Positions 23,692 to 33,906 are shown, counted from the stretch's first letter. The stretch is 64,000 bases of DNA from Neobacillus cucumis (GCF_016107705.1 NZ_JAEHGC010000007.1:186001-250000), one strand, 5' to 3'. Program-made: numbers and translations. Notes: generated from the letters alone by a model not told the origin.

Positions 23692-24621
23692 ATGCGATTT
23701 TACATTATCGACGATGATGAAGCTGTTCGGTCGATGTTAGCCCAAATCATCGAAGACGAAGGTTTAGGGGAAGTTATTGGAGAAGCAGAAGATGGTTCAT
23801 TAATTGATGGCGAAAATCTGAACATGCTTAACATCGAAATTTTATTAATTGATTTGTTGATGCCAAATCGGGACGGATTGGAAACCATCCGGCAAATAAA
23901 ATCGAATTTCGATGGAAAAATCATCATGATTTCTCAAGTAGAATCAAAAGAATTAATTGCTGAAGCCTATTCGCTTGGCAGTGAATATTATATCATTAAA
24001 CCCGTCAACAGAATTGAAGTATTAACGATTCTTCAAAAAGTCATAGAAAAAATCCAATTGGAAAAATCAATACAGGATATTCACAAGTCTCTTCATGCCG
24101 TGCTTAAATTCAATCCATCACCAGGACAAGCAAATCCTATCAATAAAAAAAACATCAAAAATTCCGGACAATTTCTATTAACGGAATTAGGGATAGCAGG
24201 CGAAAATGGCAGTAAAGATTTGCTGGACATCCTGGAATATTTAGACCATAATCAACAAACTGACATTTTAAATAATCGATTTCCAACCCTTAAAGAAATT
24301 TTTATCGATTTGGCAAAAAAAAGATTGGGAACCGATGTCCCAGCCGCGGAGTTAAAGAAAGAAATTAAAGCAACCGAACAACGGGTGCGCCGGGCCATTT
24401 ATCAGTCGCTGAATCATCTGGCATCCCTAGGTCTAGCCGATTTTTCGAATTGGAAGTTTGAGAATTATGCATCAAAGTTTTTTGACTTTGCAACCGTCAG
24501 GACCAAAATGGCAGAATTAAAGAATGGCTCTGCACCATCAACATCGCTAACCCGAGTCAATACGAAAAAATTTATTCAAGTCCTTTATTTTGAAGCACAC
24601 CGGGTTCATTCTGAACAATAG
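23692..24621 (+). CDS. glnL: GlnL-type response regulator (YcbB domain)
   Basis: Receiver domain (1-120) with acidic triad D7-D9, phospho-Asp54 (IDLLMPNRDG) and the conserved Lys in YIIKPVN. The C-terminal half (about 165-305) matches the YcbB/GlnL DNA-binding domain (KRLGTDVPAAELKKEIKATE, RRAIYQSLNHLASLGL). Length 309 aa fits. Known GlnL sites are repeated TTTTGT; in the intergenic region I see one TTTTGT on the minus strand (22249-22254) but no clear second copy at the known spacing. Confidence 0.9.
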   Translation: MRFYIIDDDEAVRSMLAQIIEDEGLGEVIGEAEDGSLIDGENLNMLNIEILLIDLLMPNRDGLETIRQIKSNFDGKIIMISQVESKELIAEAYSLGSEYYIIKPVNRIEVLTILQKVIEKIQLEKSIQDIHKSLHAVLKFNPSPGQANPINKKNIKNSGQFLLTELGIAGENGSKDLLDILEYLDHNQQTDILNNRFPTLKEIFIDLAKKRLGTDVPAAELKKEIKATEQRVRRAIYQSLNHLASLGLADFSNWKFENYASKFFDFATVRTKMAELKNGSAPSTSLTRVNTKKFIQVLYFEAHRVHSEQ

Positions 24622-24637
24622 CTTACATGTTTAACAA

Positions 24638-24673
24638 AAAAACTTCACGGAATTCTTATTTCGTGAAGTTTTT
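24638..24673. terminator. Bidirectional terminator between glnL and gerC-type gene
   Basis: AAAAACTTCACG (24638-24649) pairs with CGTGAAGTTTTT (24662-24673); A/T tails on both sides serve both convergent operons. Confidence 0.88.
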
Positions 24674-24699
24674 TCTTTGAGATCGATCGATTAGTAATC

Positions 24700-25911
24700 T
24701 TATTTATAATGACCGGATGCCCCGTAACCTTTGATCGTTATTTTCACGTTGTAATGAATGGGAACCTTACTGAAGGTTTGATCCCAATCCTTTTTAACTT
24801 TTTCCCATAGTTTCGGATTTTCAATTTTTATACGGTTGCCAAAACCGGCCACGTCTACTTGATATTTCTTTTGCATTTTTTTTACTGAATCTTCGACCAA
24901 TTGTTTTACTGCACTTTCGGTTGACGCTTCTGCCCTTCTAAGAAAAGAATTTTCAAACGGTGTACTGGATGTTACCCGATGCTCCATTAATATCCCTTTT
25001 GATTCAATGTTGACATCAAATGAGATGGTGTTTCCCCTTATATGTGGTGTGATTTTACTTTTTATGGTTTCAATCTCATACATAATCAGCCTTTTTGACT
25101 GTTGATCAAAACTTTTGACCACACCGCCTTTTTCTTTTCCCGCCAACCAGGTGATTCCTTCCAATTCCTTCTTATTTAAAAAACCACGCAATTTTTTTGT
25201 CTTTCCATCTATCACTGCAGCTCCGGCAAATTCCACTTGTCCATTTGTTGAAACCACATTTTGTAATAGAAAACTGGAACCCGATTGGAGCTTGCTATCC
25301 AATTTAATAATCGAGACTGGAGGTAAAATCCTGGTTGTTCGATAAGCATTATCGACGATTCCAAACAAACGGAAGGCCGGAACTTCTCCTTCCTTCTTGG
25401 ATATTAAGGAATTGCTTGCTCTCCCATTACTGACAACCACCAGACAACTTGGGCGGAACTCATTATCCCGAAGATACAGATCAAATAACTCTTGCAAACT
25501 GAACGATCGCGCCAGTTCTTCCCCAATAACCACGACTTTCATATGTGAGGCATTTAAGGGAAGGTCCGACCGTAATGATAATTCCCGCACCTCTTGGATA
25601 AGAGAATTTCCCGTTTCAGAAATATTCAAGTATGAATTTTTTTGTGAATCTTCCCCTTTACTCGATGAGCTGGCGATTTCTGGCGTAATAAGTTGGTAAG
25701 TGGAAGTAATTGCATTTCCCTTTGAATCCTCTGCGTCTTTCTCATTCATCATTTTTTCGGAGTTTGAATCCTTATTTGTATCTAGGGCCATTCCTACCCC
25801 AAGACTTAACTCCTCGATTTCATGGCTGCTCCAACAGCCAGTGAGGGAAAACAGAAAAATAACAGACAGTGAACCAAAAAGAATACGAACTAACAAGTGT
25901 TTAAACTTCAT
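24700..25911 (-). CDS. Ger(x)C-family spore germination lipoprotein
   Basis: Third subunit of a GerA-type nutrient germinant receptor, anchored to the outer face of the inner spore membrane. It has a lipoprotein signal peptide with lipobox LTGC followed by the typical WSSHEIEELSLGVGMALD. The C-terminal Ger(x)C domain ends KVPIHYNVKITIKGYG. The ATG at 25911 overlaps the gerB stop as ATGA and has AAGGG upstream; the in-frame ATG at 25929 lacks one. An unusual Asp/Glu/Lys/Ser-rich insertion follows GMALD (about 45-90), longer than in standard GerC proteins. Confidence 0.92.
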   Translation of the reverse strand: MKFKHLLVRILFGSLSVIFLFSLTGCWSSHEIEELSLGVGMALDTNKDSNSEKMMNEKDAEDSKGNAITSTYQLITPEIASSSSKGEDSQKNSYLNISETGNSLIQEVRELSLRSDLPLNASHMKVVVIGEELARSFSLQELFDLYLRDNEFRPSCLVVVSNGRASNSLISKKEGEVPAFRLFGIVDNAYRTTRILPPVSIIKLDSKLQSGSSFLLQNVVSTNGQVEFAGAAVIDGKTKKLRGFLNKKELEGITWLAGKEKGGVVKSFDQQSKRLIMYEIETIKSKITPHIRGNTISFDVNIESKGILMEHRVTSSTPFENSFLRRAEASTESAVKQLVEDSVKKMQKKYQVDVAGFGNRIKIENPKLWEKVKKDWDQTFSKVPIHYNVKITIKGYGASGHYK

Positions 25912-26999
25912 GTTGCCCTTCTCACCCATTTTGCGATGATGAGAAGGAATAGTGGCATTACACCAAATAAATACAATGCAGCATTCCCAATTACATCACC
26001 AAGCTTAAAAATATCATTTAAATTTTTAGGAATCATTGAAATAAAATAAATAACCGGTACCAATCCAATCATAAATGGATGAATGTTCTTTTTAAAAATT
26101 TGAGCCAGTCCCAGTGCAGCAGCATAGTGTGCAATTGTATAAATGGTAAACATTTGCATAATCCAAATCGCCAGAAGCAATGATTCAAATCGTTCAAAAA
26201 TCAAACCCGAGATTTCAAAACTTCTTAGCAGATCAAGTGTCGGCCATGTTCTTGTGACCACTTCATCCGCTGATAATGCACCAATTACAAGGACGACGGT
26301 AATGATATAAAATATTAAAGGAATCGTAATACCCACTATCACGGCTTTTACTGCTTTATTTGGCTCACTCATAAAAGCCACAAGGAAGAGCATAACCTCA
26401 GGGCCAGTAAATGCAAGCGCCGTTGTTTTTACCCCTTTTAGCACTGGTATAATTCCCGCCCCCAAAACGGGACGTAAATTATCGATCTCAAATATTTTGA
26501 AACTCAAAAAAATGGCGAGCAAAAAAAGGACGACCGTTATCGGTAAAATAATATCAAAATGTCGTGCAATTGGATTAATTCCGCCCATCATTAAATAAAG
26601 CCCCACCAACATGAATGGCAGGATAATTGCCCAGTTGGGAGTTCCCTCCAGTAATAAGAACCTTGTTACTTCCGTCAAGGAACGGATTTGAAAACCGGAT
26701 GTGGCGAGAAAATAACCAATAACAAGTAAACCAAGAAATCCCCCGACCCACTTGCCTACAATATCCTGACTATAGAGATAAAAAGTTTTTTGCGGAAAAT
26801 GCTGGCCTAACTTCGCAATAATAATTCCTGCAAGGATTGCTAGTAGCCCGCCTAACAAAACGGTGATCCATACATCAGGAGTACCCACCTTATCTACGGA
26901 CGTCCTGGGCAAGGTAAGGATTCCTGTGCCAAGAATCGCGTTGATGATGATAACCGCTGCCTGGGAAGTGGTGATTTGATCTTTAGGATTTAGAATCAT
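25908..26999 (-). CDS. GerB/YndE-type germination permease subunit
   Basis: Ten-helix APC-like spore permease (363 aa) with the family start QITTSQAAVIIINAILGTGILTLPR and the conserved ELVRFL-like region TEVTRFLLLEGTPNW. It should form the ligand-binding subunit of the germinant receptor. It follows the GerA-type gene by 25 bp and overlaps gerC by 4 bp, which indicates one operon of classic A-B-C order. Confidence 0.93.
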   Translation of the reverse strand: MILNPKDQITTSQAAVIIINAILGTGILTLPRTSVDKVGTPDVWITVLLGGLLAILAGIIIAKLGQHFPQKTFYLYSQDIVGKWVGGFLGLLVIGYFLATSGFQIRSLTEVTRFLLLEGTPNWAIILPFMLVGLYLMMGGINPIARHFDIILPITVVLFLLAIFLSFKIFEIDNLRPVLGAGIIPVLKGVKTTALAFTGPEVMLFLVAFMSEPNKAVKAVIVGITIPLIFYIITVVLVIGALSADEVVTRTWPTLDLLRSFEISGLIFERFESLLLAIWIMQMFTIYTIAHYAAALGLAQIFKKNIHPFMIGLVPVIYFISMIPKNLNDIFKLGDVIGNAALYLFGVMPLFLLIIAKWVRRAT

Positions 27000-27024
27000 A
27001 CCTTACTCTTCCTTTCACGATACA

Positions 27025-28581
27025 TTATCCCTTCCGTATCTTATCTTTCGGATGATTCACTTTTGGACGTTCCTTCATCATCATAAGCGGCATGCGAAAT
27101 ATAAAGTCCTTCCAATCACTTAAACGATAAGGAGCCGCCGGACTCACATATGGAGTGCCAAAGCTTTTTAATTTCACTAAATGAGCGGTTAAGAAGATGA
27201 AAAATAAAATCACCCCGTACAAACCTAAAACCGCAGAAAAAAGCATGGCTACGAATCGTAGGATACGTAGCGGTATCCCTCCAGTATATTGCGGAATGGC
27301 AAACGATGAAATAGCCGTTAAAGATACGATAATGACTAAAATATTGCTCACAATCCCTGCCTGTACAGCGGCTTCACCAATAATTAATCCACCGACAATG
27401 CCCATTGCCGGACCTATTGGTTTTGGCAGACGGAGCCCGGCTTCCCTCAAAATTTCAATGGAAATTTCCATGAATAAGGCTTCAATCAATGCCGGGAATG
27501 GAACCCCTGTCCTCGAACCTATAATGGAAATCGCTAACTTAGTCGGAATCATCCCTGGGTGAAACGAGATAAAAGCAATATACAGCGCTGGCGTGAAAAG
27601 AGACAGAAGCGATGCCAGATACCGAAGTAACCGGAGCAGCGTGCCGGGAATCCATCTTTCATAATAGTCTTCCGGTGATTGTAACATCATGCTAAAGGTA
27701 ACCGGAACAATTAATGCAAAAGGCGTTCCATCCAGTAAAATGGATACCCGGCCTTCCATTAAAGCAGCCATTACTCGATCAGGACGCTCTGTACTCTGCA
27801 CTTGCGGAAAAGGGCTTCGGTAATTATCTTCAATCAACTGCTCGACATAACCGGATTCCGGGATATGATCAAGATCAATTTTCTTTATGCGCGTTTCTAC
27901 CTCTTGAACTAAATCCGGGTCGACAATTCCTTTAATGTAAGCAACCACCAAATCTTTTTTTAAAGTCCTACCAACTCGAAAATTTACAAAGGTTAGATTT
28001 TCAATTTCACCGTTTCCTCGCAAAATTGAGGTATTATCCCTCAAAGACTCCGTAAATCCAACGCGGGGCCCTCGGACTAAAGCCTCGGACACTGGTTCTT
28101 CTATCGCCCTTGTTTTTAATTTTGTGGTACCTAAGACGAGCACCTCTGAAGACCCATCGATTAAAAGTGCTGCAGAGCCTGTAAGGATTTTAGCAGTTGC
28201 CACTTTTATCGAACCTATCTCTTCAATTTCACTAATGGGGATCACTTGGTTTTTTAAAAATTTATTTAATTGGTTTCCTTTTACTAGGGATAATTCATGT
28301 TTTAGTTCTGAAGAAAATTCAACCATTAAGGATGAAATAATTTGTTTATTTACGAGTTCTATATCGGATAATCCAATGACAAAAATGAGGCATGCACCTA
28401 TCCCAGTACGCCCTATGTTAAACTCCCGATAATGGACATCCCAGTTTTGACCGATTTCTTGTTTTACTAATTCTAAATTTATTGGTAAGTCGTCGGTAAA
28501 ACTTGGAGCAGATTCTTGAGAAACAGTATCTCGTCCATTAGCCTTTTTGTCTGCAAGTCTGTTTATTTTTAGTTTTCTCAT
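27025..28581 (-). CDS. GerA-type spore germination receptor subunit A
   Basis: Large subunit of a germinant receptor, 518 aa: N-terminal soluble domain (to about 290), conserved [20 protein letters not shown], then about five membrane helices ([40 protein letters not shown] in part). The C-terminal tail is basic. It heads the gerA-B-C operon, expected to be made in the forespore under sigma-G. The ribosome site (GTGAGTGAT) is weak. The nutrient ligand cannot be predicted. Confidence 0.95.
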   Translation of the reverse strand: MRKLKINRLADKKANGRDTVSQESAPSFTDDLPINLELVKQEIGQNWDVHYREFNIGRTGIGACLIFVIGLSDIELVNKQIISSLMVEFSSELKHELSLVKGNQLNKFLKNQVIPISEIEEIGSIKVATAKILTGSAALLIDGSSEVLVLGTTKLKTRAIEEPVSEALVRGPRVGFTESLRDNTSILRGNGEIENLTFVNFRVGRTLKKDLVVAYIKGIVDPDLVQEVETRIKKIDLDHIPESGYVEQLIEDNYRSPFPQVQSTERPDRVMAALMEGRVSILLDGTPFALIVPVTFSMMLQSPEDYYERWIPGTLLRLLRYLASLLSLFTPALYIAFISFHPGMIPTKLAISIIGSRTGVPFPALIEALFMEISIEILREAGLRLPKPIGPAMGIVGGLIIGEAAVQAGIVSNILVIIVSLTAISSFAIPQYTGGIPLRILRFVAMLFSAVLGLYGVILFFIFLTAHLVKLKSFGTPYVSPAAPYRLSDWKDFIFRMPLMMMKERPKVNHPKDKIRKG

Positions 28582-28637
28582 TGATTAATCACTCACTAGT
28601 TGTTAATCTGCGAACCAAGAATAGATCATTTTGGACT

Positions 28638-28669
28638 GTGTATGTACCATCATTTTTATCTTTTATATA
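28638..28669 (-). promoter_or_regulatory. Possible sigma-G-like promoter of the ger operon
   Basis: On the minus strand CATACAC (28638-28644) resembles the sigma-G -10 motif CATACTA, with TATATAA about 18 bases upstream. The -35 match is poor, so this is tentative. Confidence 0.3.
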
Positions 28670-28792
28670 GGAATTTAAACCATTTTGTTGTCCCCATATG
28701 TTTTGGTTCAGTTGCAATTGGATATATTTGCACAAATGAGTTTGTAAAAGATGTAACCATCAGCCAACAGTTACTTACATCCTTGACCCCAT

Positions 28793-28960
28793 ATGGCCGT
28801 CAGATCGGCAAAAACTTGGAAAAAAATCGGAACGGAAGATTCAAAATTACTAAGCAGAAGAGAACTCGAAGGAATGAAAAGGATATCATGGGGTGAGTGC
28901 ACAAAAGAAATGGCCGATTCCAAGGAAAAACTGCTTTTGAAACATTTTTCAGAAGAGTAA
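28793..28960 (+). pseudogene. Possible coding remnant upstream of the ger operon
   Basis: A 55-codon frame beginning MAVRSAKTWKKIGTEDSKLL and ending LLLKHFSEE has coding-like composition but no ribosome site. The residues just upstream in another frame (FVKDVTISQQLLTSLTPYGRQ) also look coding, which suggests a frameshifted gene remnant. No family recognised. Confidence 0.25.
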
Positions 28961-29042
28961 TTACTCTAGTTTCTCCTTTACTTGTTTTATTTATTACGGT
29001 GGTTTTCTGTGGTGCTCTTCGAAGCAGTGGGATTTCTATAAA

Positions 29043-29084
29043 AAAACACCCACAAAAATTTATAAATAAATTTGTGAGTGTTTT
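29043..29084 (-). terminator. Terminator of pdxST
   Basis: AAAACACCCACAAA (29043-29056) pairs with TTTGTGAGTGTTTT (29071-29084), one mismatch; seven Ts follow on the minus strand. About 90 bases past the pdxT stop. Confidence 0.8.
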
Positions 29085-29173
29085 ACCGTTTTATATTTTG
29101 GTTCAATATGTTAGCTTTTTAAATCTCTTGTTACATATATATGGAAACACTTTTATACAATTTGAAGACATTC

Positions 29174-29764
29174 CTAATGGGATAAAACAATTGTGTTCTC
29201 TCGCACCATTTGAATAAAATACTTCATAATTCCACTATCTTCTGTTAATTCTGGATGAAAGGAACAACCTAAAAATTGACCTTCTCGAGCTAACACAATA
29301 CGCTCTTCATGTTTTGCTAGAATTTCAACATTTTCACCGGCATCTACGATATGTGGTGCCCGGATAAAAACAGCAGGAATATTTTCCCCTATTCCATGAA
29401 TGGATAGCTCTACTTCAAAACTATCTACTTGGCGTCCGAATGAATTCCTTTCAACCACTACATCCATTAACCCAAGATGGGGCGTATCATATCCGACGAT
29501 TTCTTTTGCTAATAGTATCAGACCCGCACATGTTCCAAACATCGGAATTCCTTTGTCAGCTAAAGTACGAATGGGTTCTAGTAAACCGTAACGGTCTAGC
29601 AGCTTACGCATTGTCGTACTTTCTCCGCCAGGTAATACCAGACCATTTATTTCTTTTAGATCCTCAACAGATTTAACAGGAATGGCCTCACAACCAAGCT
29701 CTTCGATTTGTCTAATATGCTCTCTGACTGCACCTTGTAATGCAAGTATCCCAATTTTCAGCAT
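29174..29764 (-). CDS. pdxT: PdxT, glutaminase subunit of pyridoxal 5'-phosphate synthase
   Basis: Class I glutamine amidotransferase that supplies ammonia to PdxS. Visible signatures: [21 protein letters not shown] oxyanion loop, nucleophile Cys79 in FGTCAG, and the catalytic His-Glu pair in [10 protein letters not shown]. The start is ATG 29764 (MLKIGIL), giving 196 aa, the normal length. A longer frame from a GTG at 29776 would overlap the pdxS end. Only one base separates the two genes, so they should be coupled. Confidence 0.97.
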   Translation of the reverse strand: MLKIGILALQGAVREHIRQIEELGCEAIPVKSVEDLKEINGLVLPGGESTTMRKLLDRYGLLEPIRTLADKGIPMFGTCAGLILLAKEIVGYDTPHLGLMDVVVERNSFGRQVDSFEVELSIHGIGENIPAVFIRAPHIVDAGENVEILAKHEERIVLAREGQFLGCSFHPELTEDSGIMKYFIQMVRENTIVLSH

Positions 29765-29765
29765 G

Positions 29766-30650
29766 TTACCAACCACGTTCCTGCATACGTTCGCTTGCAG
29801 CTAGCGTTGAAATATCAATACCTTTCATCGGTGTCCCTAACTCTTTTGAAATTTCAGCAATCAGTTTATAGTCTTGATAATGTGTAGTTGCTTCTACAAT
29901 GGCACGTGCGAATTTTTCTGGGTTATCCGATTTGAAAATACCTGATCCTACAAATACACCATCTGCTCCAAGTTCCATCATTAAAGCTGCATCGGCAGGT
30001 GTCGCTACCCCACCAGCAGCAAAATTCACAACTGGTAAGCGTCCTAATTTTTTAATCTCTAATAATAATTCAAATGGTGCTCCTAAATTTTTTGCTTCTG
30101 TCATTAATTCATCTGTACTCATACCTACAACGCGTCTAACTTGCGCATTCACTTTTCGAATATGACGAACAGCTTCGACAATATTTCCTGTTCCTGGTTC
30201 ACCTTTCGTACGTAACATGGAAGCTCCTTCTCCAATCCGACGAGCAGCTTCCCCTAAATCGCGACACCCACATACAAAAGGTACAGTGTAATCGCTTTTT
30301 AATAAATGGTATTCCTCATCAGCAGGTGTTAATACTTCACTTTCATCGATGTAATCAACGCCCATTGATTCTAATACACGTGCTTCTACAATATGACCAA
30401 TACGTGCTTTTGCCATTACTGGAATGGTTACAGCGTTCAATACTTCCTCTACAATACGAGGATCTGCCATACGGGCTACGCCCCCAGCTTTTCGAATATC
30501 AGATGGCACCCGCTCTAAAGCCATAACAGCAACTGCACCTGCAGCCTCTGCAATTTTTGCTTGCTCGGCATTAATGACGTCCATAATAACGCCGCCTTTT
30601 TGCATTTCTGCCATTCCACGTTTTACTCTTTCAGTTCCAACTTGTTTCAT
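29766..30650 (-). CDS. pdxS: PdxS, pyridoxal 5'-phosphate synthase subunit
   Basis: Makes pyridoxal phosphate from ribose 5-phosphate, glyceraldehyde 3-phosphate and ammonia from PdxT. The (beta/alpha)8 protein carries the imine-forming Lys81 ([10 protein letters not shown]), [19 protein letters not shown], and phosphate-binding [21 protein letters not shown] (given in part). I start at ATG 30650 ([12 protein letters not shown], 294 aa, the standard length), eight bases after TTGGAGG. The upstream open stretch (to 30716) covers the promoter and is not coding. pdxR lies divergently upstream and should activate this operon. Confidence 0.97.
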   Translation of the reverse strand: MKQVGTERVKRGMAEMQKGGVIMDVINAEQAKIAEAAGAVAVMALERVPSDIRKAGGVARMADPRIVEEVLNAVTIPVMAKARIGHIVEARVLESMGVDYIDESEVLTPADEEYHLLKSDYTVPFVCGCRDLGEAARRIGEGASMLRTKGEPGTGNIVEAVRHIRKVNAQVRRVVGMSTDELMTEAKNLGAPFELLLEIKKLGRLPVVNFAAGGVATPADAALMMELGADGVFVGSGIFKSDNPEKFARAIVEATTHYQDYKLIAEISKELGTPMKGIDISTLAASERMQERGW

Positions 30651-30755
30651 AAAAATAACCTCCAATAACTTGATGATTCCTAGTATAATAGAAATTGACT
30701 TTAAGAAAAGGTTCAATTTTTAAAAAATCAATATGGTCAGTTAGGGGAATTGCAG

Positions 30756-32165
30756 ATGGATATGCTTATGTTTAAATTGGATAAAAGTACAGCAAAACCT
30801 TTATATGAACAGCTTTATATTGGTATCAAGGATGCCATTATCCATAAACAAATTGAAGTTGGAACCAAATTACCATCCAAAAAAAAATTAGCTGAATTTT
30901 TAAATATCAGTCAAACAACGGTTGAAATTGCCTATTTTCAACTCATGGCAGAGGGCTATGTGGTATCTAAACCTCGGATTGGTTTTTTTGTAGAAGAGAT
31001 CGATGAATTACCCTATATTGAAAAAGAGCTTTTACACATGCCTATAGAGAAGGTAGAGAAGAAAATCTATCAATTTGACTTCCATCCGGGAAAAATTGAT
31101 ACCGACTCATTCCCATTTTCACTTTGGCGAAAATATGCAAAAAATTTATATGATAGTAGTTCAAAAGAGTTTTTACAAATTGGAGACCCTCAAGGAGAAT
31201 TGGCATTAAGAGCTGAAATTTCAAAATATCTTTATCAATCGAGGGGGATTGTATGTAAACCAGAACAGATTGTCATTGGTTCGGGAACGGAACATCTACT
31301 TCCAATGATTCTAAGATTACTTGAAAATGATTCAAAATTTGCCCTTGAGAACCCTGGCTATTCAGCTATTCCCAAAATACAATTAGAAAATAGAGCCATC
31401 CCGATTTCGGTAGATGAAGAAGGTTTAATGGTGGATGAACTTGAAATAACCAATGCCAACGTTGTTTATATTACACCCTCCCACCAATTCCCAACGGGCG
31501 CGGTACTATCAGCAACTAGGAGAACGCAGTTATTAAATTGGGCAGCAAAAGATGAAAATCGCTACATCATTGAAGACGATTACGATAGTGAGTTTCGATA
31601 TATCGGAAAACCCATTCCTGCACTACAAGGCTTAGACCAAAACAATAAAGTCATATATATGAGCACTTTTACCAAATCATTAATGCCTTCATTACGTGTT
31701 GCTTATATTGTATTACCATCAACATTATTACAAAAATATAAAGAGACATTTAGTTTTTACTCAGCAACTGTACCGAGATTTGAACAACATATATTAGCGA
31801 ACTTTATGAGAGATGGTTATTTTTCAAAACACTTAAACCGGATGCGGAAAATTTATCGTAAAAAACATGAAAAATTAACTCAAATATTTAAAACGTATTA
31901 TCCTAATGTTATCATCACTGGAGACCAAGCAGGAATGCACATTTTAATTTCTGTCCCCCTGTCAAAAAGTGAGGATCAATTAAAACAGATTGCAGAAAAA
32001 AACAATATTGTCATCTATCCAGTAAGCGATTATTTATTAAAGCCAATTGAATATCAATATCCAACCTTTCTATTTGGCTTTGGCAGTATACCAATCGATC
32101 AAATAGAAAAAGGCATTCACCAATTAATGCAATGCTGGGGAATTTCAAAATCAAAAAAGCGATAG
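30756..32165 (+). CDS. pdxR: PdxR, MocR/GntR-type regulator of vitamin B6 synthesis
   Basis: N-terminal GntR winged helix (YEQLYIGIKDAIIHKQIEVG, LAEFLNISQTTVEIAYFQL) fused to a fold-type I aminotransferase domain that binds pyridoxal phosphate through the Lys of TFTKSLMPSLRVAY. The start is ATG 30756, eight bases after AGGGG; a TTG at 30750 is too close. The gene is divergent from pdxST, the diagnostic context for PdxR, which activates pdxST when the vitamin is scarce. The pdxS -35 region is weak, as expected for an activated promoter. Confidence 0.93.
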   Translation: MDMLMFKLDKSTAKPLYEQLYIGIKDAIIHKQIEVGTKLPSKKKLAEFLNISQTTVEIAYFQLMAEGYVVSKPRIGFFVEEIDELPYIEKELLHMPIEKVEKKIYQFDFHPGKIDTDSFPFSLWRKYAKNLYDSSSKEFLQIGDPQGELALRAEISKYLYQSRGIVCKPEQIVIGSGTEHLLPMILRLLENDSKFALENPGYSAIPKIQLENRAIPISVDEEGLMVDELEITNANVVYITPSHQFPTGAVLSATRRTQLLNWAAKDENRYIIEDDYDSEFRYIGKPIPALQGLDQNNKVIYMSTFTKSLMPSLRVAYIVLPSTLLQKYKETFSFYSATVPRFEQHILANFMRDGYFSKHLNRMRKIYRKKHEKLTQIFKTYYPNVIITGDQAGMHILISVPLSKSEDQLKQIAEKNNIVIYPVSDYLLKPIEYQYPTFLFGFGSIPIDQIEKGIHQLMQCWGISKSKKR

Positions 32166-32246
32166 GGCGATCAGACAACTTGGATTTTTCTAATTAAATT
32201 TCATCTAAAAACAAATATTACATTATTTTTCCAATATTTTAATTAT

Positions 32247-32281
32247 AAAAGGAACCAGACTGTAGAGTCAGGTTCCTTTTT
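32247..32281. terminator. Bidirectional terminator between pdxR and the PfpI gene
   Basis: AAAAGGAACC (32247-32256) and GGTTCCTTTT (32271-32280), with an inner GACT/AGTC pairing. T/A tails on both sides. Confidence 0.88.
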
Positions 32282-32300
32282 AAGATTTTTCAAGTAAAGA

Positions 32301-32852
32301 TTATTGGTTTAATTGTTTGATGAATTCTTTCATGAACCCTGGAAGGTCAGGCCATGCATGTCCTGATACTAGATTTCCTTCAACATGGAGATGTTTGTCA
32401 ATATATTTTGCCCCTGCTGCTTCCACGTCTGGTTTACAGGCAATATATGCAGTTAACTCACGGCCCTCCAAGTATTGGCGTACTGTTGTTAAAATTAAAC
32501 TGGCATGGCATATGGCTGCTACTGGTTTATTCTCTTCAAAAAAGTGAGCAACAATTCTCGGAACGTTCTCATTTAACCGAATGTATTCAGGCGCCCTGCC
32601 TCCAGGGATAATTAACCCGTCATATTCTTCAGGATTGACATCTTCAAATGCGAGGTTAGCCTCTATCAAATAACCCTTGATTTCCGTATAAGTATCCCAA
32701 CCGATGAAATCATGTACGACTGTTTGCAGTTTCTTCACGGATGGTGCAGCAATTTGAACATCATATCCTTCTTCAAGACAGCGAAAATATGGATAATAGA
32801 CCTCTAAAGCCTCAACGGCATCCCCTGCTAAAATTAGTACTTTTTTTGACAT
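32301..32852 (-). CDS. DJ-1/PfpI-family protein
   Basis: Class I glutamine amidotransferase-like fold of 183 aa with the nucleophile Cys in the AAICHAS elbow and the family glycine motif LIIPGGRAPEYI. These proteins are described as intracellular proteases, glyoxalases/deglycases or stress chaperones, so the activity is uncertain. The start is ATG 32852 (MSKKVLIL), seven bases after GGAGGG; the longer frame has no ribosome site. It stands alone. Confidence 0.88.
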   Translation of the reverse strand: MSKKVLILAGDAVEALEVYYPYFRCLEEGYDVQIAAPSVKKLQTVVHDFIGWDTYTEIKGYLIEANLAFEDVNPEEYDGLIIPGGRAPEYIRLNENVPRIVAHFFEENKPVAAICHASLILTTVRQYLEGRELTAYIACKPDVEAAGAKYIDKHLHVEGNLVSGHAWPDLPGFMKEFIKQLNQ

Positions 32853-33028
32853 ATTCATCCCTCCATACAATATAAGCCAAGCCAACATTATTTATATATT
32901 CAAAGCTCATCCTATTATTACTCTTTACCTTATTTTGATTTCATAAATCTGTCACAACTCACCCTCCCCCACCATGTCCTTTTCAACAGTTTTTCTTTAT
33001 ATAGACGGTGAAAGGGTGGTGCAATTTT

Positions 33029-33820
33029 ATGCAAATAAAATCAGGTAAAATTGAAGGCTTCGAACAATATTCTCAATTCTCTTCACTTAAGGAATTTAAT
33101 ACCCATCTAGAGATGTGGCTGGCTATACATAAGAAGGATTTTTCAAAAGGTGAATTAGTTGGACTAAAACGGCTGGTTCGTTTTTCTGCAAAAATCCCAG
33201 GAGTTTCAAATGCCAAAATAGGCACTGTCTTAAAAGCGATTCATGAAGAATATCATGACAACGGCATTTCCCGGTCAACCTTTAAACGGATGATCCAAAA
33301 AGCAATCAACTTAGGAATCCTGACTGTCTATGAAACCGAAAGAAAAAACGGCTCACAATCGAGTAACCTTTATGTTTTTAATCGTTTTCCTCAAAGTGAA
33401 CCACCAAAAGAGGAAAAAATGGACCACCCTAAAACTAGCAATCTTCCTAAAACAAATAATCAAGAGATAAATAAACGTAATCCAGAACCGTCTGTTGAAA
33501 TCGATCACACTTTTGTTAGTGACCGAGTTCCGAAACCTTTTGTGAAATTAGTAAAATACTTCTTTTCTGATGCTAAAACCATTGAGGAATTTTGGCATAT
33601 GGTGAATATTGCAGCCTATCGAGGTGATCGAGAAAATGAAAAAGATCAAGTTCTAGAAACAGCCATTCAAGCATTCAAACAATTAGTTAGAAAGCTAAAA
33701 ACAAATTCATTCGTCAAAAAACCAATCGCCTATTTTTATGGAATTCTTCAGAAAAAATTTGAAGAGCTTTATTTTGAGGAATTATGGGAGATGGGGTTTA
33801 GACTGAAAGAACAGGTTTAA
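33029..33820 (+). CDS. Winged-helix / replication-initiator-like DNA-binding protein
   Basis: The N-terminal third contains a helix-turn-helix region: GLKRLVRFSAKIPGVSNAKI followed by GISRSTFKRMIQKAINLGIL, a layout seen in RepA/DnaD-like and plasmid replication-type HTH proteins. A polar linker (about 125-165, SEPPKEEKMDHPKTSN) leads to a helical C-terminal domain. ATG 33029 (MQIKSGK, 263 aa) has AAAGGGTGG upstream; the GTG at 33008 lies within that site. There are no other plasmid or phage genes around, so its role is open. Confidence 0.6.
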   Translation: MQIKSGKIEGFEQYSQFSSLKEFNTHLEMWLAIHKKDFSKGELVGLKRLVRFSAKIPGVSNAKIGTVLKAIHEEYHDNGISRSTFKRMIQKAINLGILTVYETERKNGSQSSNLYVFNRFPQSEPPKEEKMDHPKTSNLPKTNNQEINKRNPEPSVEIDHTFVSDRVPKPFVKLVKYFFSDAKTIEEFWHMVNIAAYRGDRENEKDQVLETAIQAFKQLVRKLKTNSFVKKPIAYFYGILQKKFEELYFEELWEMGFRLKEQV

Positions 33821-33906
33821 CATAGAGTTCATCCTTTGGATTTAAATTGATTGTCTGTTAATATAGTGTGTGTTGATAAGACAATGAATGTGTTAGGGGA
33901 ATCATA

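Noticed and set aside
28897..29217. Plus-strand 106-codon frame
   Set aside because: Covers the pdxST terminator and runs antisense into the pdxT end; no ribosome site.
30651..30716. N-terminal extension of pdxS by 22 codons
   Set aside because: The standard PdxS start with TTGGAGG upstream is at 30650; the extension covers the promoter and AT-rich hydrophobic codons.
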